Shown: positions 49,743-58,553 of the stretch, one piece after another
Numbering within the stretch: position 1 is the stretch's first letter
Layout: each line of letters opens with the position of its first letter
Source: Leishmania mexicana MHOM/GT/2001/U1103
Taxonomy: Eukaryota > Euglenozoa > Kinetoplastea > Trypanosomatida > Trypanosomatidae
NCBI RefSeq assembly: GCF_000234665.1
Contig: NC_018328.1
Span: forward strand, 372,001 to 436,000
Length of the DNA stretch: 64,000 bases
Reading direction: 5' to 3'
Translations under genes and position numbers: made by a program
The notes under the pieces: generated by a model
Seen by the model: only the letters and a program-made list of their open reading frames with translations
What the model was told of the DNA's origin: nothing
Database searches by the model: none

Positions 49743-52700
49743 ATGGCCCATGTGTACCTCCTCGATGTGAGCTACCTCGCCCCGTTTGAAGCGTGCTTGC
49801 CACGGGGTTCGTCTGAGCCGCCGCTCTCGTGGCGTTGTGCGGCGGAGCTGGCTCAATGGACCTCCGTAGCGGCGGTTGGGGACGCTTGGATAGCGGCGTG
49901 CGCAGAGGCAACAACGGCCACGACGGTGACGGGAACGTCGGCGCACGAAACACCTCTTACCTCTGACGTCGCATCATGCAAGCAGGGCAGGGAAGGCTAC
50001 ATGCGGCTCGGCGATGACGATGACGGTGATCAGGCTAAGGCTGCCGCATGGTCCACCGTCACCCCAATGGAAGTCGGCGCGCCAAGCCGCCACATGTACG
50101 TCATTCACACTTTCCCTTCAGCAATTGTTATCCAGAACAAGTACTTCAGCACAACGCTGACCCTCGTGACGGGGGCGCCGCTGCGCCCTCCCTCGGGCCA
50201 CGGGCACGATCGCGCCTCTCCGTCGGATCAGCGCGACATCACAGCTGATCTCATGCGCATGTGTGCTAGTGGCAAGAGTAGCAGCGGCCCATCCGTCTCT
50301 CGTGTCGGCGATGGCGGTTGCTATGGTGGAGTGCTACTTGCGCACATTACCCAAGACCCAGCGGGCGTTCCGTGGCACGCCTTTCCACAAAGCGGGTGTC
50401 TCTTCCACGCCATCATGGTTTTTCACAGCAGCGAGACAGACGTGGACATGGGCGAAGTAGCAGCAGCGGCGCCAGAGTCCCTGGCCGCCATGAAGGCCCG
50501 ACAGAGCAGACAGGACGCCGACGTGTTCTGCAGTCCTCTCAAAGACGCTACCATGCCCACGGATGACACTCTTGATGCGCCGACGTCATTGCTGCAGCTG
50601 AAGGCGCGCTGGAAGTACCTCGCAGCGGAGAATGGGTACGAGTGCATCTTTCACACCACGGGATGTCCTCCGCGTGCGGCGGCACATACGGCGGCGTCCA
50701 TGGAGAGCGGCGGGCATGCACTCGGCAGCCCAGCGGAAGACGTTCAGTTGGAGTGCGTTAGCGCCGATTCTGGCCGCCGCGGCTTGCTCGAAGCGCCACT
50801 TGCTGGATCGAATCGGCTCTACCAAATCCTGTGTAATACGCTGTGGCCGGCTGGCGTCCGTCATGCAGCTGCCGCGACGTCGGGTGCACGGAGCGACGGT
50901 CACGGTGAGCAGGAGGACAGCGCCGTCACGCAGGCACCAAAGCCACTGAAGCCGCGCTCTGGGAACGCGTTTCTGGTGGTGGGCGACGACGAGGATGCGA
51001 TGTGGCGTCTCTTCCAGCAGCAAGAGGACGGGTGCGCGCATGTGCCGCGCCGTCTTTTTCGTTTCTTCACCGCCGTCGTTAGCTCGCCTGCTGACCCGAC
51101 TGAGGCACCTCGAACGGCCGAGGGTAAGCTCGCCGCCGCCGCGGCACGACGCACCCGCGTCGCTCTTGTGAACCGGTACTACGCGGCAGTAGTGCAGCCG
51201 TGGCTGGTCCAGATCGCCTTCTTCGACGCTCGTATGCAGGAGCTGCTGGACCGATACTGGGAGCAGCACATGACAGCTGAGGACGGTAGCGATGGCCTCT
51301 GCCCCGATGCGCCAGCGGTGGTTTTGTGGCCGCCAAACTCTTCGGCGTCATGCGCTGCCCGTGCTGAGAGCGAGACTTGGGACGCGGCAGCCATCCGTGC
51401 CGACCCCGACGGCGAAGACGTGCGGGCTTCGTATCCGCCGCTAGAGGTCGTTCTCGACTCTCTTGCACGTCGTGCCTGCCGCGATGTCGTGGTCGTGGTG
51501 AGCAAGCGCGGAGGCGGCGCCGTTCCCAGCGGGCTCACAGAGTACGAGGCGCTGCTGTGTATGGAGCGGAACGTCGAGGTGGTGCAGCTGGAGCCAGCGC
51601 GCTTCAAGGCGGCATCGGCTGACACGATGGAGACGAGCGTCGCTGATCTGCCAATGCCTGTAAATCGAGACGAGGACGACACACAGGCCACACGCGGCGT
51701 GGACCGGCTGCACGAGGCGCTGCACTGTGTGCAGTGGGGGCAGACGCACCTCATGAAGTGCGCAGCGTCCCCGAGAACGTGCCTCGCGGACCGCGGCAAT
51801 AACTCGTGTCTTTTACTGGCCTGCGGGCAGACTCCGTTCGAAGAAGAGGCGTGGGTGCGCGACCTACTCGCAGCCTTAAGCGCGGCACCGTCTAGCACAC
51901 GCAGCAAGAGCGCAACTCCATCTTCCGAAGATTACCTGCGTCTCGCTGCCCCTACCGTTGCAGCGGCTCTTGCGGCTGGACACAGTGACGACAGCGCGGA
52001 CCTCGGAGAACACCCAGCCGGGGCAGCTGTTGGGGTCGACATCTCTACCCCATACTTCAATGCGCGTATTGAGGTGCAGGTCGAGGGTGGTCTACACTCA
52101 TACTACGCGGCACCACCGACACAACGCGCGGGTACGCAGACGATGCCGTCTGGGTGGGAAAACGCACACGATGCCTATGTGGTCGTCACAACCCTGTGCG
52201 CTCTCCAAGAAGCGGCGCGCGAGATCGCTGGGTCCACCAGGCATACGACGCTCCATAATCCCAGCACCCGCGAGGCTGTCAGTGGACCGCACGGCGCCCT
52301 GGGCATGGTTATCCGAACCCTTGCTCGGCGGCAGAGGGAGATATGGATGGCGGAGCAGATCGACGCCTACGTGGCGCACCAGACTAGCCAGAAGGCGTCC
52401 GACGCGGCTGCTGACTCACCGCTTGTCCTGCTGTACATCACGGACGTATCGGCAGCGGATTTGACGCGTGCGGAGCTGGTGGAGCAGCTGGTCTGTGCAC
52501 TCGCACGCCCCACCGCAGCGCCTGCTGCAGCTTCCCTGGGCGAGAACGGCAGCGACAGCGCCGAAGATGCCGATGGCTACGTGCCCATCGAGCTGGTGTT
52601 CGCGAGTGAGCCTGTGAGCGTGACAACCGGCGCCGCTACGGCAGGCCGCTACGACGGTCTCGTTGTGGACGGCACCGCGCGTGTGCGCGAAGCGTTTGAA

Positions 52701-53264
52701 CAGCATCTGTGGCCGCATCGGCAGTCACTGTCACACTACCACCGCCGCGTCAGCAACATCCGTCCCACAACCCATGCTAGAGAGGAAGCTGCAAGTCTGC
52801 GGGGCTCCGTCGAGGCTGCCTCTGCCACCACCGCTGACGTTTTTGCCAGCGAAGTAACGTGTGCGTCGCCTCCTCCGGTGGCAGCAGCAGCAGCAGTGCC
52901 TGCCACAAGAGCGAGCGCTACCGTACCCAGAGAAACGGTGACGGTTGATTCCTCATGGGTTGCACCGGTCATCGGCTGCGCCCTACCGAACGGCTACCTT
53001 GTCGACCCCGAGACACTGCGAAGCGTACCGGTGAGGGTCGTGCGAGACGCCCCATGGAACACAGCGAAGATCGCAGACGTCGAGGGCAGACAGGGCTGTG
53101 GTGACGCATCAGCTCAGCATCACAAGCCTCGGCCGACAACCCACAATGCTGAGGAGCTCATGCAATGGATGGAGAAGATGAAGCGCTACGGTCACCGCCT
53201 CGGCGAGGCGCTGCGCAAGGAGCAGGCGGAAGTACTTGCCCTTGCCCTTGAGAAGACCCTGTAG
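49743..53264 (+). CDS. Large AAGAB/p34-like (alpha/gamma-adaptin-binding) protein with duplicated Ras-like module
   Basis: This predicts 1173 residues; known AAGAB proteins have ~315. In order, module 1 shows IVIQNKYFSTTLTL (Asn132-Phe135), a beta strand HAIMVFHSS (222-230), DVVVVVSKRG (from 581), NVEVVQLEP (610-618) and GVDRLHEALHCVQW (652 on). Module 2 repeats the order: NSCLLLACGQ (687), ISTPYFNARIEVQV (Tyr771), DAYVVVTTL (810), LVLLYITDVS (894), YVPIELVFASEP (946) and GTARVREAFEQHLW (Trp990). The C-terminal helix EELMQWMEKMKRYGHRLGEA (about 1138 on) matches the AAGAB C-terminal segment. The family is a chaperone for AP-1/AP-2 adaptor assembly. No intact GTPase P-loop or NKxD is visible, as in AAGAB. 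The resemblance is from memory and unconfirmed. Large Ala/Ser/Asp-rich insertions separate the blocks. Confidence 0.5.
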   Translation: MAHVYLLDVSYLAPFEACLPRGSSEPPLSWRCAAELAQWTSVAAVGDAWIAACAEATTATTVTGTSAHETPLTSDVASCKQGREGYMRLGDDDDGDQAKAAAWSTVTPMEVGAPSRHMYVIHTFPSAIVIQNKYFSTTLTLVTGAPLRPPSGHGHDRASPSDQRDITADLMRMCASGKSSSGPSVSRVGDGGCYGGVLLAHITQDPAGVPWHAFPQSGCLFHAIMVFHSSETDVDMGEVAAAAPESLAAMKARQSRQDADVFCSPLKDATMPTDDTLDAPTSLLQLKARWKYLAAENGYECIFHTTGCPPRAAAHTAASMESGGHALGSPAEDVQLECVSADSGRRGLLEAPLAGSNRLYQILCNTLWPAGVRHAAAATSGARSDGHGEQEDSAVTQAPKPLKPRSGNAFLVVGDDEDAMWRLFQQQEDGCAHVPRRLFRFFTAVVSSPADPTEAPRTAEGKLAAAAARRTRVALVNRYYAAVVQPWLVQIAFFDARMQELLDRYWEQHMTAEDGSDGLCPDAPAVVLWPPNSSASCAARAESETWDAAAIRADPDGEDVRASYPPLEVVLDSLARRACRDVVVVVSKRGGGAVPSGLTEYEALLCMERNVEVVQLEPARFKAASADTMETSVADLPMPVNRDEDDTQATRGVDRLHEALHCVQWGQTHLMKCAASPRTCLADRGNNSCLLLACGQTPFEEEAWVRDLLAALSAAPSSTRSKSATPSSEDYLRLAAPTVAAALAAGHSDDSADLGEHPAGAAVGVDISTPYFNARIEVQVEGGLHSYYAAPPTQRAGTQTMPSGWENAHDAYVVVTTLCALQEAAREIAGSTRHTTLHNPSTREAVSGPHGALGMVIRTLARRQREIWMAEQIDAYVAHQTSQKASDAAADSPLVLLYITDVSAADLTRAELVEQLVCALARPTAAPAAASLGENGSDSAEDADGYVPIELVFASEPVSVTTGAATAGRYDGLVVDGTARVREAFEQHLWPHRQSLSHYHRRVSNIRPTTHAREEAASLRGSVEAASATTADVFASEVTCASPPPVAAAAAVPATRASATVPRETVTVDSSWVAPVIGCALPNGYLVDPETLRSVPVRVVRDAPWNTAKIADVEGRQGCGDASAQHHKPRPTTHNAEELMQWMEKMKRYGHRLGEALRKEQAEVLALALEKTL

Positions 53265-53813
53265 TGCACGCGCTGGTACACCGCGCCTTTTCTACTTGCA
53301 AGCACGCGGAGGCGCGCGCACACACAAACATATATATATATATATATATACATACACATATGCAGACAAGGGCTTACGGCGGCACGTGAAGCATGCCTGA
53401 CCCCTGACCCGCTCCCCTCCCCCCTCCCTTTCTTGTCGCGGATGCGCTCTTTGAGCAACGACGAGAGCGCGGAAGAAACCGGCATGCACGCGGGAGAAGC
53501 GCCTCTCACCCCACCCGCATCGCTTGGCCATGGCCTGACCACATCCGGACGCCTCCCTCCCTCCCTAACCCCTTTGAAACGCCTCGTGTTGCCCTTTACT
53601 TTCAAAGAAGAGGGACAGAAGAAATCGTGCAACGATCTGGATGACACGGTGGTATGCAGAGAGACCCGCTCTTGTGTGTGCGTGACTCTGTGTGTGCTGC
53701 GGCGGCCTTTGTTGTTGATATACCACCCAAGACACGCATCGAAGCATTCACACACCTCACACGTGCGTGCACCCCAGTCAGAGGAGACGGAAGGCGCCCG
53801 AAACACTGCTGAG
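53265..53813. other. Intergenic spacer
   Basis: Contains a (TA)n tract at 53329-53350 and a C/T block at 53405-53435. The SURF6-like frame is open through part of it (ATG at 53442), but the codons there are GT/TG-rich and spacer-like. Confidence 0.55.
53329..53350. repeat. (TA)n microsatellite
   Basis: Uninterrupted TA repeat between the AAGAB-like and SURF6-like genes. Confidence 0.9.
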
Positions 53814-54572
53814 ATGAAGGACAGGCGAAGTTCGAGTAGGACTCCCTCGTTGCAGGGGCGCCGAAACGGAAGGGCACATGGCAACGGCGACTCCGACCAC
53901 CGTGGCGCGCGTCCTATTGCTCCTCAAAGGCGCAGCGGCGGCGCCTCGTCTCGCTCGTGGTCACGCAAGCGCAAGGCCACGCGTCCCAGCGTCTCTGCCG
54001 AGGATCGTATGGTGCAGCCCATCAAGCACGTCGTCCCGCTTGACCTCTCGTTCGGCAACTTCGAGTTCCAAGAAATGAAAAGCCTCGGTAAGCGCGGTGG
54101 TGGTGTGCGTGAGCTATCTTCGCTGCTGCGTCAGGCGCGTCGCAAGGCCGCTACGCATGCGGACATGCTTCACACACGACAAGGCGCCGAGATGCGCAGC
54201 GAGGATATGCTCTCCGCGGCGATGCAGCGGTCAGCTGGTATGAAGGTGAAGGACGACGCGCACCGCATCGCCAAGGCTCTCGCGAAGCGCCGCAGCAAGA
54301 AGCGCCAGTCGGCCAAGCGCTGGGCAAGCCGCATCAAGCGCCTGGAGGACTCGGTCGAGAACGTCGTGAAGGACCGCTCCATTCAGAGGCAGACAATGAA
54401 GGCGCGCAAGGAGGCCAAGGTCCGCGCGAAGGAGAAGAAGCGCGAGACTACCGGTGGTGGCGGTGCCGGTCGCGGCAGCGGCAGCGGCACGAAGATGGGG
54501 GCAAAAAAGCAGAAGAGCTTCGGCGGGAAGAAGCAGCGCAAGGGGGGCAGTCACGGCAGAACAAAGCGCTGA
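53814..54572 (+). CDS. SURF6/Rrp14-like nucleolar ribosome-biogenesis protein
   Basis: The predicted 252-residue protein is extremely basic, with Arg/Lys-rich low complexity at both ends. The central ~160 residues start with SFGNFEFQEMKSLGKRGG and continue as a long charged helix. The stretch AKRRSKKRQSAKRWASRIKR, followed by DRSIQRQTMKARKEAKVRAK, resembles the SURF6/Rrp14 C-terminal signature (Lys/Arg-rich helix with an invariant Trp and a RQ-N-x2-R-KE-type motif). SURF6 proteins bind nucleic acid in the nucleolus and support 40S/60S assembly. The C-terminal Gly/Lys tail resembles nucleolar localisation sequences. The ATG at 53814 is preferred; an in-frame ATG at 53442 would add 124 residues of atypical sequence. 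Confidence 0.6.
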   Translation: MKDRRSSSRTPSLQGRRNGRAHGNGDSDHRGARPIAPQRRSGGASSRSWSRKRKATRPSVSAEDRMVQPIKHVVPLDLSFGNFEFQEMKSLGKRGGGVRELSSLLRQARRKAATHADMLHTRQGAEMRSEDMLSAAMQRSAGMKVKDDAHRIAKALAKRRSKKRQSAKRWASRIKRLEDSVENVVKDRSIQRQTMKARKEAKVRAKEKKRETTGGGGAGRGSGSGTKMGAKKQKSFGGKKQRKGGSHGRTKR

Positions 54573-55415
54573 CCGAGTTTCGACTCTCGATGGATAAAGA
54601 GGGAAGAGGGCAGAAGACGCCTGCGGGGCGGGGGAAGGGGAGGGGGAGGGGGGGGCAGTGCGCGGGCGAGCGTGTGTGTGTGTGTGTGTGTATGTGTCTG
54701 CGCGCTTTTGCCTTTGGCCCGCTACGTGAGCACTGCACGTCCCACGCCCACGCTGACGTCTTCTGTCTTTCCGTAACACACTCGATTAACCGAACCCTCC
54801 GCCTGTTCTCGTGTACTCTCGGAGGCGTTTCCCAGCGGATGAAGAAGCCGAGACACAATGGCCTCTGTGCTCCTCTGTCGTCTCCTGTATCCCAGTGGAG
54901 ATGGGGGAGGGGAGGGCGACGCGTGATGTGGCCGTTCTTAAGTTTTAGGTGACGGTGGAAGAGGAGGGGGTGCGGTGGTGTCGCTCGTCTCCGCTGCTCC
55001 TCTTCACGCCATCCTCACCTTCGTCTGCCATCGGTCCTCGCGCGCCTCCGCATGAAAGCACGGCATGGGTAACAAAATCGCTAACACAGCGATAATACGA
55101 CCAGCAGCAGCAGCAGTAGCAGTAGCTGCTTTTGGTGCTGCCTCCGCTTTTTTTTTCATCGCTGTCCCCCCCCCTTCCTCCTCTCCCAACTGTTGTTCTT
55201 ACTGCACGGATGTGCACAACGCCTGCTCACGCGCGTGCCCGGCCTCTTGCGCTCGGCACTTCATAGAAAACCTCTCGTTCACAACAGCACCCTCTGTGAG
55301 CACATCAACAGCCTCCCACGGCCTCTCTCCTTTCGCTCTATACCAATACACATACGCTCGTACGCATCTTACTGCGTCCACCAGCACCGCTAACCTCCTC
55401 ACGCACGGACACACC
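54573..55415. other. Intergenic spacer
   Basis: Includes a dense G-rich run at 54625-54657, a (GT)n repeat at 54672-54690 and the first copy of the sequence repeated after the assembly gap (from 55141). No other gene seen. Confidence 0.6.
54625..54657 (+). other. G-rich tract, possible RNA G-quadruplex
   Basis: Four or more G-runs of at least four G, separated by single or few bases, in the probable 3'UTR of the SURF6-like gene. Quadruplex formation is inference. Confidence 0.4.
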
Positions 55416-55685
55416 ATGTTCCAGCGGACGCACAGCCGCGTCGGCGCCACGGCGCTCGCGTGGGCCTTGCGCATGCAGCAGAACCGGATGAGTAGTTGCC
55501 CCGTCCCAAGTCTTCCCACGGCAGCGGGGTGTCGCCACCTGCCGTGCGGGGCGTGCACCGCACCGGCAGCAACAGCCTCCTTCTTCGCCCTCCAGAGCGG
55601 GCTCCGCGGCTACACCACGACGACCCGCGCACAGCAGATGCGCGTGCAGGGCCGCGACAACATCCAAAGCCAGAACACCCCCATG
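55141..55685 (+). repeat. First copy of a 545-bp segment duplicated across an assembly gap
   Basis: By direct comparison this segment equals 55786-56331, apart from one extra C in the C-run (nine here, ten there). It contains the 5' flank and first 90 codons of the TMBIM5-like gene and ends where the N-gap begins. Confidence 0.9.
55416..55685 (+). CDS. 5' fragment of TMBIM5/GHITM-like gene, interrupted by assembly gap
   Basis: The first 90 codons (MFQRTHSRVGATALAWALRM onward) are identical to the start of the full gene at 56062. The fragment stops at the 100-N gap. It is either a genuine tandem gene copy whose remainder is missing, or, more likely, the same contig end represented twice. It should not be counted as an independent gene without evidence. 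Confidence 0.45.
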
Positions 55686-55785
55686 NNNNNNNNNNNNNNN
55701 NNNNNNNNNNNNNNNNNNNNNNNNNNNNNNNNNNNNNNNNNNNNNNNNNNNNNNNNNNNNNNNNNNNNNNNNNNNNNNNNNNNNN
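55686..55785. other. Assembly gap (100 N)
   Basis: Exactly 100 N, the usual placeholder for a gap of unknown size. The sequences ending at its left side and starting at its right side overlap in content. Confidence 0.99.
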
Positions 55786-56331
55786 CCTCCGCTTTTTTTT
55801 TCATCGCTGTCCCCCCCCCCTTCCTCCTCTCCCAACTGTTGTTCTTACTGCACGGATGTGCACAACGCCTGCTCACGCGCGTGCCCGGCCTCTTGCGCTC
55901 GGCACTTCATAGAAAACCTCTCGTTCACAACAGCACCCTCTGTGAGCACATCAACAGCCTCCCACGGCCTCTCTCCTTTCGCTCTATACCAATACACATA
56001 CGCTCGTACGCATCTTACTGCGTCCACCAGCACCGCTAACCTCCTCACGCACGGACACACCATGTTCCAGCGGACGCACAGCCGCGTCGGCGCCACGGCG
56101 CTCGCGTGGGCCTTGCGCATGCAGCAGAACCGGATGAGTAGTTGCCCCGTCCCAAGTCTTCCCACGGCAGCGGGGTGTCGCCACCTGCCGTGCGGGGCGT
56201 GCACCGCACCGGCAGCAACAGCCTCCTTCTTCGCCCTCCAGAGCGGGCTCCGCGGCTACACCACGACGACCCGCGCACAGCAGATGCGCGTGCAGGGCCG
56301 CGACAACATCCAAAGCCAGAACACCCCCATG
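55786..56331 (+). repeat. Second copy of the duplicated segment
   Basis: It repeats 55141-55685 and runs on into the complete TMBIM5-like gene. Confidence 0.9.
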
Positions 56332-57003
56332 AACTGGCCAGGCAGCAGCGGTGGCAGCCAGGCGGACAGCCTCACGCCGTTTGTGCGTCAGCACCTCGCC
56401 CGCGTCTACACTCTCCTCGGTTGTGCATGTCTGACGGCGGGGCTCGGGAGCTTCCTGATGGTGGCCACGCCGATGGGACGTGCCATCCCGTACTGGCTCC
56501 CGATGGTTGGTGGCTTCGTACCACTCCTTTGGCTGTCCTTCGCCCCACCCGCGAACCCGTCGCTGAAGTTGTGCCTCTTCTTCTCCTTCGCGCTCTTGGA
56601 GGGCATGGCGATTGCCCCGCTCGTGCTCATGACGAGCATGAAGGGCGTGCTCACCACATCGATTCTGCTGACCGCCGCCGTCTTTGGCGGCTTCAGCGCC
56701 GCGGCGTACCTGGCACCGCGCGCCTCCATGGTAGCGTGGCAGGGGCCGCTGTTTGGCGCACTGATCGGCATGGTCGCAGTCTCCCTGCTGAACGTCTTTT
56801 ACCCCACCGCCTTTGCGCACTCGCTTATTCTCTACGGCGGTCTTGCCATCTTTTCAGTCATGGTGGCAGTGGACACACAGGCCATGATTGAGCGTGCTCG
56901 TTGCGGGGCTGGCGACCACGTGCAGGACGCGATGCAGATGTTCTTGAACGTGGTGAATATCTTTGTGCGCATCGCGCAGATCATGGGCAGCATGGACCGG
57001 TAA
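56062..57003 (+). CDS. TMBIM5/GHITM-like inner mitochondrial membrane protein (BAX inhibitor-1 family)
   Basis: The predicted 313-residue protein has an N-terminal ~90 residues without acidic residues, rich in Arg, Ser, Thr and Ala (MFQRTHSRVGATALAWALRM), typical of a presequence. From about residue 105 there are seven or so hydrophobic helices. The C-terminal signature AVDTQAMIERA, followed by LNVVNIFVRIAQIM, corresponds to the BI-1/TMBIM family end (DTQ..I.RA...LNIF.R). It is closest to GHITM/TMBIM5 because of the targeting sequence and the NIFVRI motif. The known family member is an inner-membrane Ca2+/H+ exchanger affecting cristae and proteostasis. The ATG follows a C/T-rich region. Its 5' end is duplicated upstream across the gap. 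Confidence 0.8.
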   Translation: MFQRTHSRVGATALAWALRMQQNRMSSCPVPSLPTAAGCRHLPCGACTAPAATASFFALQSGLRGYTTTTRAQQMRVQGRDNIQSQNTPMNWPGSSGGSQADSLTPFVRQHLARVYTLLGCACLTAGLGSFLMVATPMGRAIPYWLPMVGGFVPLLWLSFAPPANPSLKLCLFFSFALLEGMAIAPLVLMTSMKGVLTTSILLTAAVFGGFSAAAYLAPRASMVAWQGPLFGALIGMVAVSLLNVFYPTAFAHSLILYGGLAIFSVMVAVDTQAMIERARCGAGDHVQDAMQMFLNVVNIFVRIAQIMGSMDR

Positions 57004-58055
57004 GCGCCCGTTTACATTGCAAGAACCATACGCGTCAATGCAGGACGATCACGTGCGTGTGCGGGCACAAGGACAAGAAACAGCAGAAGCCGAGGAAGGC
57101 GCTGTCGCAGCCAAGTACACCTATACACACGCCCACGAACGACAAGATGCTGTGCATGCCACGCCACTCCAACTTGTCTGTGCGCTTTGATATCTGTGCC
57201 TGAACGGTGAGCACGAGGCGCGCGTGTAGGGATGATGTGTATTAGGCGCCGGGGCGCCCACAGCTGGTACCGACTCCGAAAGGGATTTAGGGAGGCAGGA
57301 CACGTCTTTCGTACGGCACGAGATAGTTGCTTAAGGGTCTAATTCTTTTTACTTTCCTGGGGTGCCCATTGAGCGGAACACTGAGCGCATCCTCCCCTCC
57401 CCTCGCCTCCTACTGCGCCCCCTCCCCCCTCCCTTCGCATCGCTCCCATCTGCCTTCGTCCTGCGTGTCTACTGGCAGTCGTCCCCAGTCATCCTCCCCC
57501 TCTCTTGCTGCATGCCAGTGACGTGGGAGAGGCTGTGGACGGGACATTATCTTCCACATGAATGAGCTTTATCGAACGCCTCCTCCCCCCCCCCGCCCAC
57601 GCCACCCACGTTCGTCCCACCCCGTCATCCTTTTATCTGTCTTAGGTGTGTGCGTGTGTACGTGTAGCTGTGCATGTGTGTCCCTCGTCGACACCGAATT
57701 CGCGCCCTTCACCTCCGCCCACCCCCTCCTCAAAACACGCACGCACATGTACACACGGTCATCGCGCTCTGCTGTTGCTGCTATTTTCTCGTAGAAGCAC
57801 AAATGGGCTGAGAGGGAGGGAGATGGGGGCGGCGGCGGTGCTTGACTTGGATGCCACCAGGGATGATGATGGTGGCAGCGGTGGTCGTAGTGGCAGTGGT
57901 GGTGGTGGTGGTGTTGGTGGACGCAGTGGTGATGAACACCTTCTTATGGCACTCTTGATCTAGACGAACACAGAGGAGGACGAACGAGGCGAAATGATGT
58001 GGGCAAGCCCGCATTTTGGCACTGTAGACAGCGTGCGGCAGATGTGTGGGTGGGT

Positions 58056-58155
58056 NNNNNNNNNNNNNNNNNNNNNNNNNNNNNNNNNNNNNNNNNNNNN
58101 NNNNNNNNNNNNNNNNNNNNNNNNNNNNNNNNNNNNNNNNNNNNNNNNNNNNNNN
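58056..58155. other. Assembly gap (100 N)
   Basis: A second placeholder gap of exactly 100 N. It is flanked by GTGTGGGTGGGT on the left and ACCCACCACCGCCCC on the right, so the break lies in low-complexity sequence. Confidence 0.99.
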
Positions 58156-58161
58156 ACCCAC

Positions 58162-58200
58162 CACCGCCCCCCCTCTCCCTTCCCCTCCCACTGACTGCAG
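58162..58200 (+). promoter_or_regulatory. Candidate spliced-leader acceptor for the YL1-like gene
   Basis: A nearly pure C/T tract is followed by GACTGCAG, with AG at 58199-58200. Splicing here gives a ~353-nt 5'UTR. Confidence 0.5.
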
Positions 58201-58553
58201 TCATGCAGACACTCGCCGTGCTCAGGAAAAAGTGCTGTCCCGTATCGCACAGACGTGCAGAAGCCTACGCACGAAACCTCCCTGCACACCGTACTCTGAC
58301 GCTGTGCGTGCCCCTTATCCTTTTCCGCGCTTGTGCCATCCGCATGCTGCCTTCTCACTCCCTCCCCCTACACACACGCACACACACACGCACACACGCA
58401 CACACACCAGAGACCGTACCCTTGTAGCGTGCGACTCTCGGTGTATGTTCTAGAGCCACCTTGGCTCACCCGCAGTGCCGTCTCTCACCATCGACCTCGA
58501 AACGAGACAAGCACGTATACGCAGACACACGGTGGGGGGGGGAGGGGGTGCTG

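Larger units (their letters stand above)
57004..58553. other. Intergenic spacer with an assembly gap
   Basis: Contains C/T-rich tracts (57395-57440 and 57580-57600), a GGT/GTG-rich stretch (57865-57935), the second gap, a strong acceptor at 58162-58200 and CA repeats (58371-58407). No gene seen, but missing sequence at the gap could hide something. Confidence 0.5.
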
